From Halobacillus litoralis (GTDB lineage: Bacteria > Bacillota > Bacilli > Bacillales > Halobacillaceae), in assembly GCF_020524085.2 (NCBI RefSeq), contig NZ_CP129016.1, positions 3,652,001-3,716,000 of the forward strand: DNA of 64,000 nt, in the 5' to 3' direction. The translations under genes were made by a program, and so were the position numbers. Shown piece after piece: positions 1 to 8,381 of this stretch (its first letter is position 1; the number at the start of each line of letters is the position of its first letter). Under the pieces are notes generated by a model. That model was given only the letters and a program-made list of their open reading frames with translations, had not been told where the DNA came from and made no database searches.

Positions 1-177
1 TGCAGTAAGCATATTACTTGGAGTTTATGAAACATTGATTAACAAACTGTAAATCTAACGTAAATTAACAAATTAAGTCATTAGGATTAGGTCGATTGTC
101 TGAAATTCATATGTCACCGAATAATTGGTTAAACATGATATAATAATTAAAATCTACTTAAAAAAGGGTGTGCGCTC

Positions 178-666
178 ATGACCAAAAGCTTTTGTCACTG
201 CTTTAGTAACAAGGAAGAGATCGAACGAGGAATCGCAGATAAGTGTACATATCTCGCTTTTTGTGTCGTATCTGGTGAGCATGGAGCTGTCGAGTTCAGT
301 TTTCGTACCAGTTATATCGACAGTGATTCGGTAGCGCCCTTCAAGAAATTTTACGACGTAAGCGAGGAGTTTGAAGAAGATAACAAGACCTCAAGAAGAA
401 TAAGAATCCACAGCAAACATCCGCTTTCCCAAAGTGATGCGGAACCAACAGAAAAGTCATTCCTACGGTCTTCTGAACGCTTTTACTCCTATAAAATCAG
501 CCTGGATTTACATAAGCTCCAATCTTTCAAAGACAATCCGGACAATTACTTGAGAACCATACATTCAAAAAAACTGTACGATGAAATGAAGGCTGTATAT
601 AAGAACATTTTCAAGTATCCACCTGATGTATTAAAAAATGATCACTGGTTAGTCCTCGTTGATTAA
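178..666 (+). CDS. hypothetical protein, 162 aa
   Basis: I do not recognise this protein. It has no signal peptide or membrane segment and looks like a soluble cytoplasmic protein, charged throughout, with a Cys-His-Cys near the start (residues 6-8) that need not bind metal. The start ATG follows a weak GGGTG ribosome-binding site. A TATAAT box lies at 139-144, but no good -35 element was found 17 bases upstream. The next gene starts 120 bases downstream on the same strand and is not obviously linked. Confidence 0.6.
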   Translation: MTKSFCHCFSNKEEIERGIADKCTYLAFCVVSGEHGAVEFSFRTSYIDSDSVAPFKKFYDVSEEFEEDNKTSRRIRIHSKHPLSQSDAEPTEKSFLRSSERFYSYKISLDLHKLQSFKDNPDNYLRTIHSKKLYDEMKAVYKNIFKYPPDVLKNDHWLVLVD

Positions 667-785
667 TCCCCTCTTCGATATTGGAGGAATTTCATAGAAA
701 ACAGAAGTACATAATGGACGGTCACACACCAGTCAAAAATGACATAGGCTATTGAGGATATAAAGTAAAGACAGGGGGAAAATGA

Positions 786-1450
786 ATGTACTCCAATTTT
801 AACCATGTCCCTTATGGTTATGGCTATCCCTATGGGTCAAATCCTTACCACCCTTATTCTCGTTATGCCTACCCTCAAACCTATGGAACCCACGCCAACT
901 ACTACGGCTATGGTAAGGCAGACAGTCCAGGGCCAGGCCACCTGGACAGAAGGCGGAGAAGTGACCAAATGTGGAATTCCATGGTCGAATAACCGATACA
1001 TGACGGCTGCAGTTGGTCAAAATTCACCTTACCAATGTGGGCAGACGATCAAAGTGAAAAACATGGCCAATCAACGGGTCGTTTTAGTCACGGTCGTCGA
1101 TCAAGTTCCTAACTATCCTGATAATAAAATCAATCTTCACAAAAAAAGCTTTTGAAACGTTAGGTGCGAGTGTAGATCTTGGTGTCATCAATGTAGAAAT
1201 CACACCGAACCCTCAATTAGAAGAAGAAAAGTGGGGAAAATATCTTTTAGAGATCGCTCAGTCGGCCTATCCAAATTATAATGCCACAGACTATAGTAAA
1301 GTAAGCCAAACCCAGCAGAACGGTAACGTAAAGGAAGTTTACAAGTTTGTTATGGAATCCCCTCAGGAAACGATGAGCATCGAAGGAGCGGTCATCTATA
1401 ATCCAGCGACAGACCGAATCATTTCTATCAACTTCAAGGAAATTTCATAA
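786..1450 (+). pseudogene. DUF3889-type protein with double-psi beta-barrel domain, frame-disrupted
   Basis: One gene appears spread over three reading frames. The Tyr/Gly/Pro-rich N-terminus starts at ATG 786 behind an AGGGGG site. The frame then moves by one base at about 905-990 into a segment with a double-psi beta-barrel signature (GQATWTEGGEVTKCGIPW, ending in VVDQVPNYPDNKINL). It moves again at the A7 run 1141-1147 into a tail that starts KKAFETLGASVDLGVINVEI and ends at TAA 1448-1450. Each step needs one surplus base. The domain resembles RlpA/expansin-like secreted proteins with a C-terminal DUF3889 region found in Bacilli. The protein homology across all three frames is clear; whether the breaks are mutations or sequencing errors is not. 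Confidence 0.7.
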
Positions 1451-1464
1451 GATTCGATATTGTT

Positions 1465-1494
1465 AAAGAGACAGCACTCATCTGTCTCTTTTCT
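1465..1494 (+). terminator. intrinsic terminator after the DUF3889 gene
   Basis: Ten-base arms AAAGAGACAG (1465-1474) and CTGTCTCTTT (1482-1491) close a 7-base loop, followed by TTCTTTT. It also faces the tRNA on the opposite strand and may serve both. Confidence 0.75.
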
Positions 1495-1585
1495 TTTGAG
1501 AAAATATAGAAATTTTTATAAAAAAAAGAAATGACGCAGCCTCTCCCTGGATGAGAAACTACGCCATTCCGGCACTTAGTATGGA

Positions 1586-1658
1586 TGATTCCGATTGGGC
1601 TCGAACCAACGACCTCCACCCTGTCAAGGTGGCGCTCTCCCAGCTGAGCTACGGAATC
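1586..1658 (-). tRNA. tRNA-Val (anticodon GAC), copy 1
   Basis: Reading the minus strand gives a full cloverleaf: acceptor GATTCCG/CGGAATC, D-arm GCTCAGCTGGGAGAGC, anticodon stem CCACC/GGTGG around loop TTGACAG (anticodon GAC, valine), and a T-arm with GGTTCGAGCC. CCA is not encoded (the bases after the discriminator A are TCC). It is identical in the mature region to the second copy at 3278-3350. A consensus promoter lies 40 bases upstream. Confidence 0.95.
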
Positions 1659-1697
1659 CTATGTAGAAATTTGTCGGCTGTTTTGCTGACAAATAAT

Positions 1698-1726
1698 AAT
1701 ATACTACGTAACAAATGAAGTGTCAA
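1698..1726 (-). promoter_or_regulatory. SigA promoter of tRNA-Val copy 1
   Basis: On the minus strand TTGACA (1721-1726), a 17-base spacer and TATATT (1698-1703). The spacer ends in CGTAG exactly as in the promoter of the second tRNA-Val copy. Confidence 0.85.
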
Positions 1727-1830
1727 TAAAATTTTAAGAGTTTTTTAAGTTCATGTAAAAGCCTCTTTTTATCCTTGCCATATTCGGTCATACTAAGAAT
1801 CATACCCTAAACGAGGAAGTAGGTCTTTCA

Positions 1831-3150
1831 ATGAACAAAGGAAAGGTTTGGATCAATCTCAGAGATAGTTTTTGGTTTCTCCCTACGATATACAGTATCC
1901 TTTCAATCATTGCTGTGGCGATAACCGCCCTCATTGATCAATGGGTCATATCCGAATACAAAAACAACATACCTTCTCTCTTTTTGACGAAGTCTTCGGT
2001 TGCTCAAACGTTATATGGCTCGATGGTTACCTCTATCTTAACGATGACAACCATCAGCTTTTCGACCATCATGGTTGTACTGACAACGTACACTACACAA
2101 TTTTCGCCCCGTACCCTTCAGGACTTCATGAAGAGTCGTGTGACTCAACATGTGCTGGGTGTGTTTTCTTTTGGATTTATTTTTTCACTTATCAACTTGT
2201 TTCTATTAGGAAAAGAACCGGGCTTAGGGTTGGTCAGTCCCCTCTTTACGGTGGTCGTCTCCATTATTTGTTTAGCATTTTTCATCCTGTTCATTCACCA
2301 TTCATCACGGTTCCTAAAAGTTAACAACTTAATTGGTTCAATAAGAAAAAGCACCTCCACACTTATCGCAAAAACATTTGAAGAAAAAAATTATCAAACA
2401 GCGACGGAATGGGATGACAACGAGCTCAAATCATTAGACCAGTCAAAAGCTCAAATCATCCAAGCTGAGAAATCCGGCTACGTTCAAAATGTCCAATACG
2501 GCTCTCTTATTAAGTGGGCAGAAGATCATACACTCATACTCGAAACGAATTTTTTAATGGGAGACTACATCCAAAAAGGAATGCCCCTCTTTTATTATTG
2601 GAGAGATTCGGATCGTGAACTTAAAAACCCTCAGGAATGTGCCGCGCTTGTTCTAATTGGGAATGAACGGATTGATACTCAGGATGTCGAATTTTCTATA
2701 CAAAAGCTGGTAGAGATTGCAGTCAGAGCCATTTCACCCAGCATGAATGACCCTCATACAGCGACCAACTGTATTAACAGAATTGGGTCACTTCTTATAG
2801 AGTTGATATCGGTTTATGAACCAATCCGATACTATATTGATGCTGATGAGGACCTTCGTCTAATAGCACAGCCAAAATCCTTTGAAGAGTATCTGTATAA
2901 GAGCTTTTACCAAATAAAAATATACGGTTATCATGATATATCCGTTATGAATAGTGTCGTAGAATCTTTGTACAAAATCGCCGCTATGCACGATCAAGCG
3001 GTTCAACAAGATGTTTGGGCATTCGGAAAGACAATCATTAATGCTGTGAAAGTTGAAGAATTGGATGAACTCGATTTCAAGAGGTTCAATAACGAGGTGG
3101 AAAAATTAGCCCAAGCTTGTAACAAAGATTTCACTTTACAAAAGTCATAG
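1831..3150 (+). CDS. DUF2254 family membrane protein
   Basis: A 439-residue protein of the DUF2254 family (predicted membrane proteins of unknown role). Four hydrophobic segments fall in the first 175 residues (about 15-37, 63-88, 108-128 and 135-158); the remaining 260 residues are soluble and carry the family's typical run SPSMNDPHTATNCINRIG at about 305-322. Start chosen at ATG 1831 with GAGGAAG upstream. The gene stands alone between two tRNA-Val genes on the other strand and ends at a bidirectional terminator. Family assignment comes from recalled sequence features; no function is established. Confidence 0.8.
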   Translation: MNKGKVWINLRDSFWFLPTIYSILSIIAVAITALIDQWVISEYKNNIPSLFLTKSSVAQTLYGSMVTSILTMTTISFSTIMVVLTTYTTQFSPRTLQDFMKSRVTQHVLGVFSFGFIFSLINLFLLGKEPGLGLVSPLFTVVVSIICLAFFILFIHHSSRFLKVNNLIGSIRKSTSTLIAKTFEEKNYQTATEWDDNELKSLDQSKAQIIQAEKSGYVQNVQYGSLIKWAEDHTLILETNFLMGDYIQKGMPLFYYWRDSDRELKNPQECAALVLIGNERIDTQDVEFSIQKLVEIAVRAISPSMNDPHTATNCINRIGSLLIELISVYEPIRYYIDADEDLRLIAQPKSFEEYLYKSFYQIKIYGYHDISVMNSVVESLYKIAAMHDQAVQQDVWAFGKTIINAVKVEELDELDFKRFNNEVEKLAQACNKDFTLQKS

Positions 3151-3233
3151 AAGAACAAAGTTTTCTCTGAGCCTGACGTCAATCCATAGGATAAGATGTC
3201 CACGTATTAAAACTATATCGTACCTTAGAATAT

Positions 3234-3272
3234 AAAAAAGAGAGCCTTCATTATAGAAGGCTCTCTTTTTAT
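3234..3272. terminator. bidirectional terminator
   Basis: Arms GAGAGCCTTC (3240-3249) and GAAGGCTCTC (3256-3265) with a T-run on the plus strand and an A-run (T on minus) to the left. It ends the DUF2254 gene and the tRNA-Val copy 2 transcript. Confidence 0.9.
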
Positions 3273-3277
3273 TTTAG

Positions 3278-3350
3278 TGATTCCGATTGGGCTCGAACCA
3301 ACGACCTCCACCCTGTCAAGGTGGCGCTCTCCCAGCTGAGCTACGGAATC
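3278..3350 (-). tRNA. tRNA-Val (anticodon GAC), copy 2
   Basis: Identical 73-base mature sequence to the copy at 1586-1658: acceptor GATTCCG/CGGAATC, anticodon loop TTGACAG. CCA is not encoded. Its own consensus promoter lies upstream and a terminator directly downstream, so it is a single-gene transcript. Confidence 0.95.
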
Positions 3351-3383
3351 GTATGTAAAGTTATTCACCTGCTGACAAGAAAT

Positions 3384-3412
3384 AATATACTACGAAACAC
3401 AAACAATGTCAA
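3384..3412 (-). promoter_or_regulatory. SigA promoter of tRNA-Val copy 2
   Basis: Minus-strand TTGACA (3407-3412), 17-base spacer, TATATT (3384-3389). The downstream context matches the promoter of copy 1, so promoter and tRNA were duplicated together. I see no gene or further signal in 3413-3695. Confidence 0.85.
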
Positions 3413-3695
3413 TAACCTCGCAATAAATTACATCTCCCAAACCGCTCTGATCGCTCCACCACCCTTGGCGATTAAACAACGAATCCCGAAACACCTGCAA
3501 ATAGAGTCGTCGTAATCCTTCCAGTTAGTGAAAAAGTCTTAGGAATGTAAAAACTATTTTACCTGAAAATTCCACTTATTATCTTTTCCACTTTTTCGAC
3601 AATTATATGATAAAATGAATAGTGGAACGTTTACTTGAAAAATTTAATGGGAAAGCCTAAAAGAACTTTCCATGCTGTGAGGAGGTGGTCGGAAT

Positions 3696-4424
3696 ATGAG
3701 TAGAGACGGATCCATGACAGAATACACCATTGATAGTCAATACTTACAGGAGACAATGACACTGAGGGTGTATACCCCGAAAAATTTCTCTCCATTATAC
3801 AAATACCATTTCTGTATCATGCAGGATGGAAACGATTATTACTCGATGGGACGCGCGGCCACATTGAGTGATAAACTCCATAAAGAGAATAAGATTGAGA
3901 ACACCATTTTCATCGGTATCCATTATAATGACAAATATGACCGCCAAGACAAATACCATCCAGACGGGAAGAAACAGGGGGAATACGTGAATTTCCTCAT
4001 ACGTGAAGTTGTCCCTTTCCTTGATGATGAATTGCCTGGTTACTGTATGGGGCGCGGCCGCACGCTTGTCGGTGACTCTTTAGCAGGAACACTTGCGTTG
4101 ATGACAGCGGTTAAATTCCCGAATATCTTCGGTAATGTCATTATGCAGAGTCCTTATGTGGATGAACATGTGAAAGAAGTCGTGCAATCCACCAGAGACT
4201 TTTCTTCCTTGACCATTTATCACACCATTGGAATGGAAGAAACAGATGTCGAAACAACAGAAGGAGCAAGAAAGAATTTTCTTGAACCTAACCGCGAACT
4301 GCGCGAATTCTTGAATCGCCAGCCTCTTGCCTACACGTATCATGAATTAGATGGTGATCATACATGGGGAACATGGCAGAAGGATTTTGAACGTGCTTTA
4401 TTGAAAATGTTTGGTAAGGAATAG
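3696..4424 (+). CDS. yjcH: esterase family alpha/beta hydrolase, YjcH-like
   Basis: A 242-residue alpha/beta hydrolase of the enterochelin-esterase-like group, similar to B. subtilis YjcH. The nucleophile elbow is GDSLAG with Ser128, and a candidate catalytic His222 sits in DGDHTWGTW near the C-terminus. No signal peptide, so cytoplasmic. Start at ATG 3696, 7 bases after an AGGAGGTGG site; the in-frame ATG at 3714 has no such site. It heads a three-gene run with yjcG (33 bases downstream) and yjcF, in the order known from Bacillus. The substrate is unknown. Confidence 0.88.
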   Translation: MSRDGSMTEYTIDSQYLQETMTLRVYTPKNFSPLYKYHFCIMQDGNDYYSMGRAATLSDKLHKENKIENTIFIGIHYNDKYDRQDKYHPDGKKQGEYVNFLIREVVPFLDDELPGYCMGRGRTLVGDSLAGTLALMTAVKFPNIFGNVIMQSPYVDEHVKEVVQSTRDFSSLTIYHTIGMEETDVETTEGARKNFLEPNRELREFLNRQPLAYTYHELDGDHTWGTWQKDFERALLKMFGKE

Positions 4425-4457
4425 CGATATATAGAAGGAAACAGGAGGGTTAGTCCA

Positions 4458-4973
4458 ATGAGATACGGAATAGCAGTTTTTCCATCAAAAAAAGTACAGG
4501 ATGTGGCGAATTCTTACCGCAAGCGGTATGATCCCCACTATGCGTTGATTCCCCCACATATCACGATGAAAGAAGCATTTGAAGCAGAAGAAGAAGAAAT
4601 TGAGAATAAAATCATCCCTGAATTGAGCGAAATCGCTAAAAATACGGAGCCTTTTTCCTATGGTGTATATAAGGTGAGCTCTTTTTCTCCGGTTACAAAT
4701 ACGATTTACTTAAAAATCGAACCGTCCGATGAAATTTTTGAATTGAATGATAAGCTTCATGCTGGAGAACTCCCGGAGGAGAAAGATTTTGCTTTTGTTC
4801 CACATATTACAATTGCCCAGAAGCTTTCAGATGAAGAATTTTCTGATGTATATGGCAGCCTAACCATGCTGAAATTCGACTTAAATGATAAGGTCGATCG
4901 CTTCCAGTTGCTTTATCAGCTTGAAAATGGGGCTTGGAGTGTATACGAAACATTCCGCCTTGGCAAAGGGTGA
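4458..4973 (+). CDS. yjcG: 2H phosphoesterase superfamily protein YjcG
   Basis: A 171-residue protein with the two HxT motifs of the 2H phosphoesterase / 2'-5' RNA ligase superfamily: HIT at 34-36 (PPHITMKEA) and HIT at 116-118 (PHITIAQKL). In this fold each histidine activates water or phosphate at a 2',3'-cyclic end; the true substrate of the YjcG family is not established. RBS AGGAGG upstream of ATG 4458. It lies between yjcH and yjcF and is probably co-transcribed with both. Confidence 0.9.
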   Translation: MRYGIAVFPSKKVQDVANSYRKRYDPHYALIPPHITMKEAFEAEEEEIENKIIPELSEIAKNTEPFSYGVYKVSSFSPVTNTIYLKIEPSDEIFELNDKLHAGELPEEKDFAFVPHITIAQKLSDEEFSDVYGSLTMLKFDLNDKVDRFQLLYQLENGAWSVYETFRLGKG

Positions 4974-4979
4974 TGCTCC

Positions 4980-5402
4980 GTGGAGATCGTGAAGGTTAGA
5001 AATAAACAGCAAAAAGACGACGCTTTCTATGTGAGACGCGTCGTCTTTGTAGAGGAACAACAAGTTCCCTTGGAAATAGAAATCGATGAATTTGATGATA
5101 CCGCCATCCATTTTGTTGGATATATGGAAAAACAGCCGGTCGCCGCTTCTCGACTACGCTTTGTCCAGGGGTTTGGAAAACTTGAACGGATTTGTGTCAT
5201 GAAGGAATGCCGAGGTCAATCCTTCGGTAAACAGATCATCGAATCTATGGAAGAAGTCATTCGGGATTATGCATTTGACAAAGCCAAATTGAATGCCCAG
5301 ACTCAGGCAGAGGCTTTTTATGAATCCCTTGGGTATGTTACCATTTCAGACCCCTTCCAAGATGCCGGTATCCCTCACGTCACGATGGTGAAAAAATTAT
5401 AA
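4980..5402 (+). CDS. yjcF: GNAT family N-acetyltransferase YjcF
   Basis: A 140-residue GNAT-fold acetyltransferase. The acetyl-CoA loop is the ERICVMKECRGQSFGKQII stretch at about 71-89, and the C-terminal NAQTQAEAFYESLGY motif is typical of the ElaA/YjcF branch. The start is GTG 4980, 6 bases after the yjcG stop; an AAGGG overlapping the end of yjcG can serve as its RBS. Last gene of the yjcHGF run, closed by a terminator 15 bases on. The acceptor substrate is unknown. Confidence 0.88.
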   Translation: MEIVKVRNKQQKDDAFYVRRVVFVEEQQVPLEIEIDEFDDTAIHFVGYMEKQPVAASRLRFVQGFGKLERICVMKECRGQSFGKQIIESMEEVIRDYAFDKAKLNAQTQAEAFYESLGYVTISDPFQDAGIPHVTMVKKL

Positions 5403-5416
5403 AACGATGATAAAAG

Positions 5417-5442
5417 AAACTCCGGAATTCCGGAGTTTTTTC
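5417..5442 (+). terminator. terminator of yjcH-yjcG-yjcF
   Basis: AAACTCCGG/CCGGAGTTT palindrome with AATT between and a six-T tail. Confidence 0.9.
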
Positions 5443-5508
5443 GTTTATCCTAAGGTCCTTTTGTCTAAAATGAAACGTATAGGCTACAGATAAGGGTCGT
5501 GAAACGCT

Positions 5509-6186
5509 ATGGATTACTTACAAATTACTTTGGAAACACTTTTTGGTTTTTCTGCACTTTTTGTTATGACAAAATTCCTTGGAAAAACACAAATCACCCA
5601 AATTACCGCATTCGACTTCATCTCTGCTCTTGTCCTTGGGGAACTTGTCGGTAATGCTTTATACGACAAAGATGTTGGAGTCCTTAATGTCGGCTTTGCC
5701 ATCTTGTTATGGACTATTCTCATCTTCACCACGGAAGTGATTACCCAAAAGTTTAAAGGAACACGTAAGATATTGGAAGGAAGTCCTTCCCTCGTCATAT
5801 ATAAAGGGAAAATCGATCGTGATCAACTTAAGAAGAATAAGTTGGACCTTAATCAACTTCAGCATTTATTACGCTCCAAGGATGTTTTTTCTATCCAGGA
5901 AGTTCAATACGCGGTGCTTGAGACAGACGGTACAATCTCTGTCCTTAAATCCTCCCAGTATCAAAATGTCACACGTAACGATATGAATTTAGCCCCTCAA
6001 CCCGTCCCTCTCCCTCGTACCATTATCAGTGATGGGGAGATCATTTGGGACAATCTCAAAGAAGCAGGCTTTGATGAGAAGTGGCTTCATGATCAACTGA
6101 GAGCACAAAGTTTTAATGACACTGCACAAGTCATGTATGCCGAACACAAAGAAGGCGAACCGGACTTATTCATCATTGGTCTGTAA
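5509..6186 (+). CDS. DUF421 domain membrane protein (YetF/YcaP family)
   Basis: A 225-residue protein with about three N-terminal membrane helices (roughly 5-22, 33-52 and 58-78) followed by a soluble DUF421 domain. Conserved pieces include KTQITQITAFDFISALVLGE near the first loop and EGSPSLVIYKGKI at 91-103. Homologues in spore formers are linked to the spore inner membrane, but that is family knowledge and not shown here. RBS AAGGG precedes ATG 5509. Its last 14 bases overlap the end of the convergent hydrolase gene. Confidence 0.85.
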   Translation: MDYLQITLETLFGFSALFVMTKFLGKTQITQITAFDFISALVLGELVGNALYDKDVGVLNVGFAILLWTILIFTTEVITQKFKGTRKILEGSPSLVIYKGKIDRDQLKKNKLDLNQLQHLLRSKDVFSIQEVQYAVLETDGTISVLKSSQYQNVTRNDMNLAPQPVPLPRTIISDGEIIWDNLKEAGFDEKWLHDQLRAQSFNDTAQVMYAEHKEGEPDLFIIGL

Positions 6187-7072
6187 TATAAAAACTCCAC
6201 GTGTTGTTCATAATGCGGTCCTCCACGAGGCCCGCTTTTTTCAATCCAATCAAGTAAGCGGTGACCGCTGTTCTGAATAGCAGCCATTGGGACAAACCCT
6301 GAGCTTCAACGTTATAGTGTTCGCACATAGCCCTAACGATTACCTCATGCGCAGCTGGACCTTCTTCAGACAGGTATTGGTGCAGCCACGCGGACAGCTG
6401 CTCATGGTAATCCATGTTGTTTTGGATCGTCATGGAAGGAGAAGGCTCAAACTTACCATGCCCGGGAACTGCCCCCGAGCATGGAATTTGAGAAAGGCGG
6501 TCCAAACTGTCCAACGCCAAACTGACATCTGTCATGAAGGGAATCTTATGTTTTTTCAGTGTCTCTAAACTAAAATAACTGTCAGCTGCAAAAAGAATGT
6601 CATTGACTTTCAAGGCTAACTGATGATAACTATGACCAGGAAGGTGGTAAGCTTCCGCTCTTAACGAACCAAACCCTACCTCCCCTTCTTCCACGACCTC
6701 ATCCACCCTTACAGATGGTCCTTCTAAAAATTTATTATGTAACTCTGGCAATGGATCATTTCCTCCGAATAAATAAAGAGGTTCCATCCCTGGGTTTCTT
6801 AAAATAGCTTCTTCAAACACAGGAGCGACGGTATGAACTTCGTAGTTTTCCTGAACAAACCTCGCCCCTCCATAATGATCTGCATGGGCATGGGTAATAA
6901 AAAGGTGCGTCAAAGGAAGCTCTCTTTTCTCGAGTTCCTTGAGCACCTTTTTCACGGATGAAGCATCGATTCCTGCATCGATGAGTACCCCATTCATCCC
7001 TTGATGTACATATCCAATATTGACCGTACTATGATAGTAATAACAACATTCATCCAGCTGTTGAAAAGACAT
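6173..7072 (-). CDS. MBL-fold metallo-hydrolase
   Basis: A 299-residue metallo-beta-lactamase-fold hydrolase. The metal motif HAHADH lies at 61-66, a second ligand is in LPGHSYHQ, an Asp in AADSYF, and a further His in PGHGKF. A C-terminal alpha-helical extension of about 80 residues resembles the winged-helix tail of glyoxalase-II-like/YcbL-like proteins. Start at ATG 7072, 8 bases after AAAGGAG; a GTG six bases upstream is too near that site. The substrate is unknown. Confidence 0.88.
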   Translation of the reverse strand: MSFQQLDECCYYYHSTVNIGYVHQGMNGVLIDAGIDASSVKKVLKELEKRELPLTHLFITHAHADHYGGARFVQENYEVHTVAPVFEEAILRNPGMEPLYLFGGNDPLPELHNKFLEGPSVRVDEVVEEGEVGFGSLRAEAYHLPGHSYHQLALKVNDILFAADSYFSLETLKKHKIPFMTDVSLALDSLDRLSQIPCSGAVPGHGKFEPSPSMTIQNNMDYHEQLSAWLHQYLSEEGPAAHEVIVRAMCEHYNVEAQGLSQWLLFRTAVTAYLIGLKKAGLVEDRIMNNTWSFYITDQ

Positions 7073-7094
7073 ATCCACGACTCCTTTAGCTTTT

Positions 7095-7394
7095 TCATAC
7101 AGTTTCGCTAAAGTACCGCCCTTTTCCTGTCATATTGGAAAGAATCTTCTCTGTACCGCTTCTTTGAAACGAGGAATGAACACTCTTCATGGCATGGGTA
7201 TTCTTCGTTATATGGAGCGTTTTCCGACCCTGGTCTTCCACACGATCTTGCTCAGGAGGGTAATTGTGCTTCAAATTGCTATCCAACGTGGCTTTGAATA
7301 CTTTCTCAAGGACAAAAGGTGAACGTTCATGCTGGGTCGTTCTGATTTGATAATCCTGATACTGATAATGATTCACAGGCAGAATATATCCCAT
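7095..7394 (-). CDS. hypothetical protein, 99 aa
   Basis: Small basic protein starting MGYILPVNHYQYQDYQIR, a type of N-terminus I associate with short uncharacterised Bacillus proteins. An excellent AAAGGAGG site precedes the ATG, which supports translation. No signal peptide or membrane segment. It lies 22 bases upstream of the hydrolase gene on the same strand and may be co-transcribed with it. Confidence 0.65.
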   Translation of the reverse strand: MGYILPVNHYQYQDYQIRTTQHERSPFVLEKVFKATLDSNLKHNYPPEQDRVEDQGRKTLHITKNTHAMKSVHSSFQRSGTEKILSNMTGKGRYFSETV

Positions 7395-7430
7395 ATCGAC
7401 GCCTCCTTTGTTTATCTTTACCTTTTTTTC

Positions 7431-7646
7431 CTACTCAAAGAAACGTTCCATCTTCCCCATCTGTTTGGTCAAAAACTTTTCCATGTCTGTCATCCGCTTG
7501 GAGAAACGACGATCCCATGCCTGAAAGTCTTTTTCCCACTCATTGAATTTTTTTTCAGGCTGTTTGATGATTCCATTCATTTTCGACGTTTCTACATCAA
7601 TCTCCTTTAATACTTCATATAATGATTTTTCCTTTTTATCTGTCAT
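7431..7646 (-). CDS. small charged helical protein, 71 aa
   Basis: A 71-residue, strongly charged, probably coiled-coil protein (EKDFQAWDRRFSKRMTDMEK region). Its ATG overlaps the stop of the yjcA-like gene as ATGA, so it should be translationally coupled to it. I do not recognise a family. The position next to spore genes suggests, without proof, a sporulation role. Confidence 0.6.
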   Translation of the reverse strand: MTDKKEKSLYEVLKEIDVETSKMNGIIKQPEKKFNEWEKDFQAWDRRFSKRMTDMEKFLTKQMGKMERFFE

Positions 7647-7972
7647 TGTCGATCAACCCATGTATAGATGATGGATTGTAATCCGGCAAGGGCCAGCAAC
7701 AGCACCAACCACTCTCCGTACGGAACAATAATATAGAAGAAAAGCATAATTAAAGCAGACCACACACCGACACACCACTGACAACTTAACCCTTCTCCGA
7801 TAAAACCTTTAGGTTCCACCCATTCTTCTTCTACGCCGTGCTCATTCTGAATCACCTTGACCTCGATAAAAGGACGGCGGATCCATTCCATAATATAATC
7901 TCTAACAATGAGACGGGTCAGACGGAAAGTAGCAAGGGCCAGCAATAGGATTTCCATCACACTTAACATCAT
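7643..7972 (-). CDS. yjcA: DUF1360 protein, YjcA-like sporulation protein
   Basis: A 109-residue membrane protein of the DUF1360 family, whose B. subtilis member YjcA is a sporulation protein. Helices lie near the N-terminus (MEILLLALATFRLTRLIV) and in the second half; the CQWCVGVW motif in the middle is the family signature. Start at ATG 7972 (or the next ATG), 5 bases after GAGAGG; the longer frame from 8011 lacks a ribosome site and runs back through the upstream terminator. The neighbouring coat genes fit a sporulation setting. Confidence 0.82.
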   Translation of the reverse strand: MMLSVMEILLLALATFRLTRLIVRDYIMEWIRRPFIEVKVIQNEHGVEEEWVEPKGFIGEGLSCQWCVGVWSALIMLFFYIIVPYGEWLVLLLALAGLQSIIYTWVDRQ

Positions 7973-7992
7973 TCTACCTCTCTCCCATGAAG

Positions 7993-8020
7993 AAAAAGCC
8001 ACTACGATCATTGTAGTGGC
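7993..8020 (-). terminator. terminator of the small coat-associated gene
   Basis: Minus-strand arms GCCACTAC/GTAGTGGC around AATGATC, then TTTTTC. It lies between the 8036-8263 gene and yjcA. Confidence 0.85.
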
Positions 8021-8035
8021 TTACTCTTTATTTTC

Positions 8036-8263
8036 TTAAAACCAACGAAATCCCCCACGGCGATCGGAAGATTCATCCTCATGGCGGCGGTTTCTAGAAC
8101 TGCTTTCGTTACTTGATTCTTCTCTACGTCGTCTCGGGCCGCCGAAAAATGGATCGACACGGTCGTCACGGTCATGACGGTCATCGCGTTGTGGCTCAAT
8201 GACAACATTGTCCGCTTTAATAACGAGGTCCTTCACGTGGATGACCTTCTTTTTATCAGACAT
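8036..8263 (-). CDS. small Arg/Asp-rich protein, probably coat-associated
   Basis: A 75-residue protein: a beta-rich start (KKVIHVKDLVIKADNVVIEP) then a low-complexity tail rich in Arg, Asp, Ser and Gly (DDRHDRDDR, GGPRRRR) ending GGFRWF. I do not recognise the family. ATG 8263 has AAGGAG 8 bases upstream; a GTG three codons earlier is too close to that site. A SigK-like promoter precedes it, divergent from that of cotZ, and it takes the place held by cotV/W/X in B. subtilis. A spore coat or crust role is therefore a reasonable inference. Confidence 0.7.
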   Translation of the reverse strand: MSDKKKVIHVKDLVIKADNVVIEPQRDDRHDRDDRVDPFFGGPRRRREESSNESSSRNRRHEDESSDRRGGFRWF

Positions 8264-8292
8264 TCCATTCACTCCTTATTCGAATTCACTTT

Positions 8293-8320
8293 TAATCTAT
8301 GGTTTTTTCCCCAGTTGGGT
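8293..8320 (-). promoter_or_regulatory. SigK-like promoter for the 8036-8263 gene
   Basis: On the minus strand CATAGATTA (8293-8301) matches the SigK -10 consensus CATANNNTA, with AC (8319-8320) 17 bases upstream as the -35. Confidence 0.5.
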
Positions 8321-8381
8321 ATAGTCTCCTGCCCATGAACAACAAAAAAAGTCCGGATTAAGAGAAAAGAGACAAATGCCC

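Noticed and set aside
3321..3515. A 64-codon plus-strand frame
   Set aside because: It starts inside the tRNA-Val gene read on the wrong strand and continues through its promoter.
6210..6245. Hairpin in the end of the MBL hydrolase gene
   Set aside because: It lies inside both coding frames and its stem is imperfect; treated as chance.
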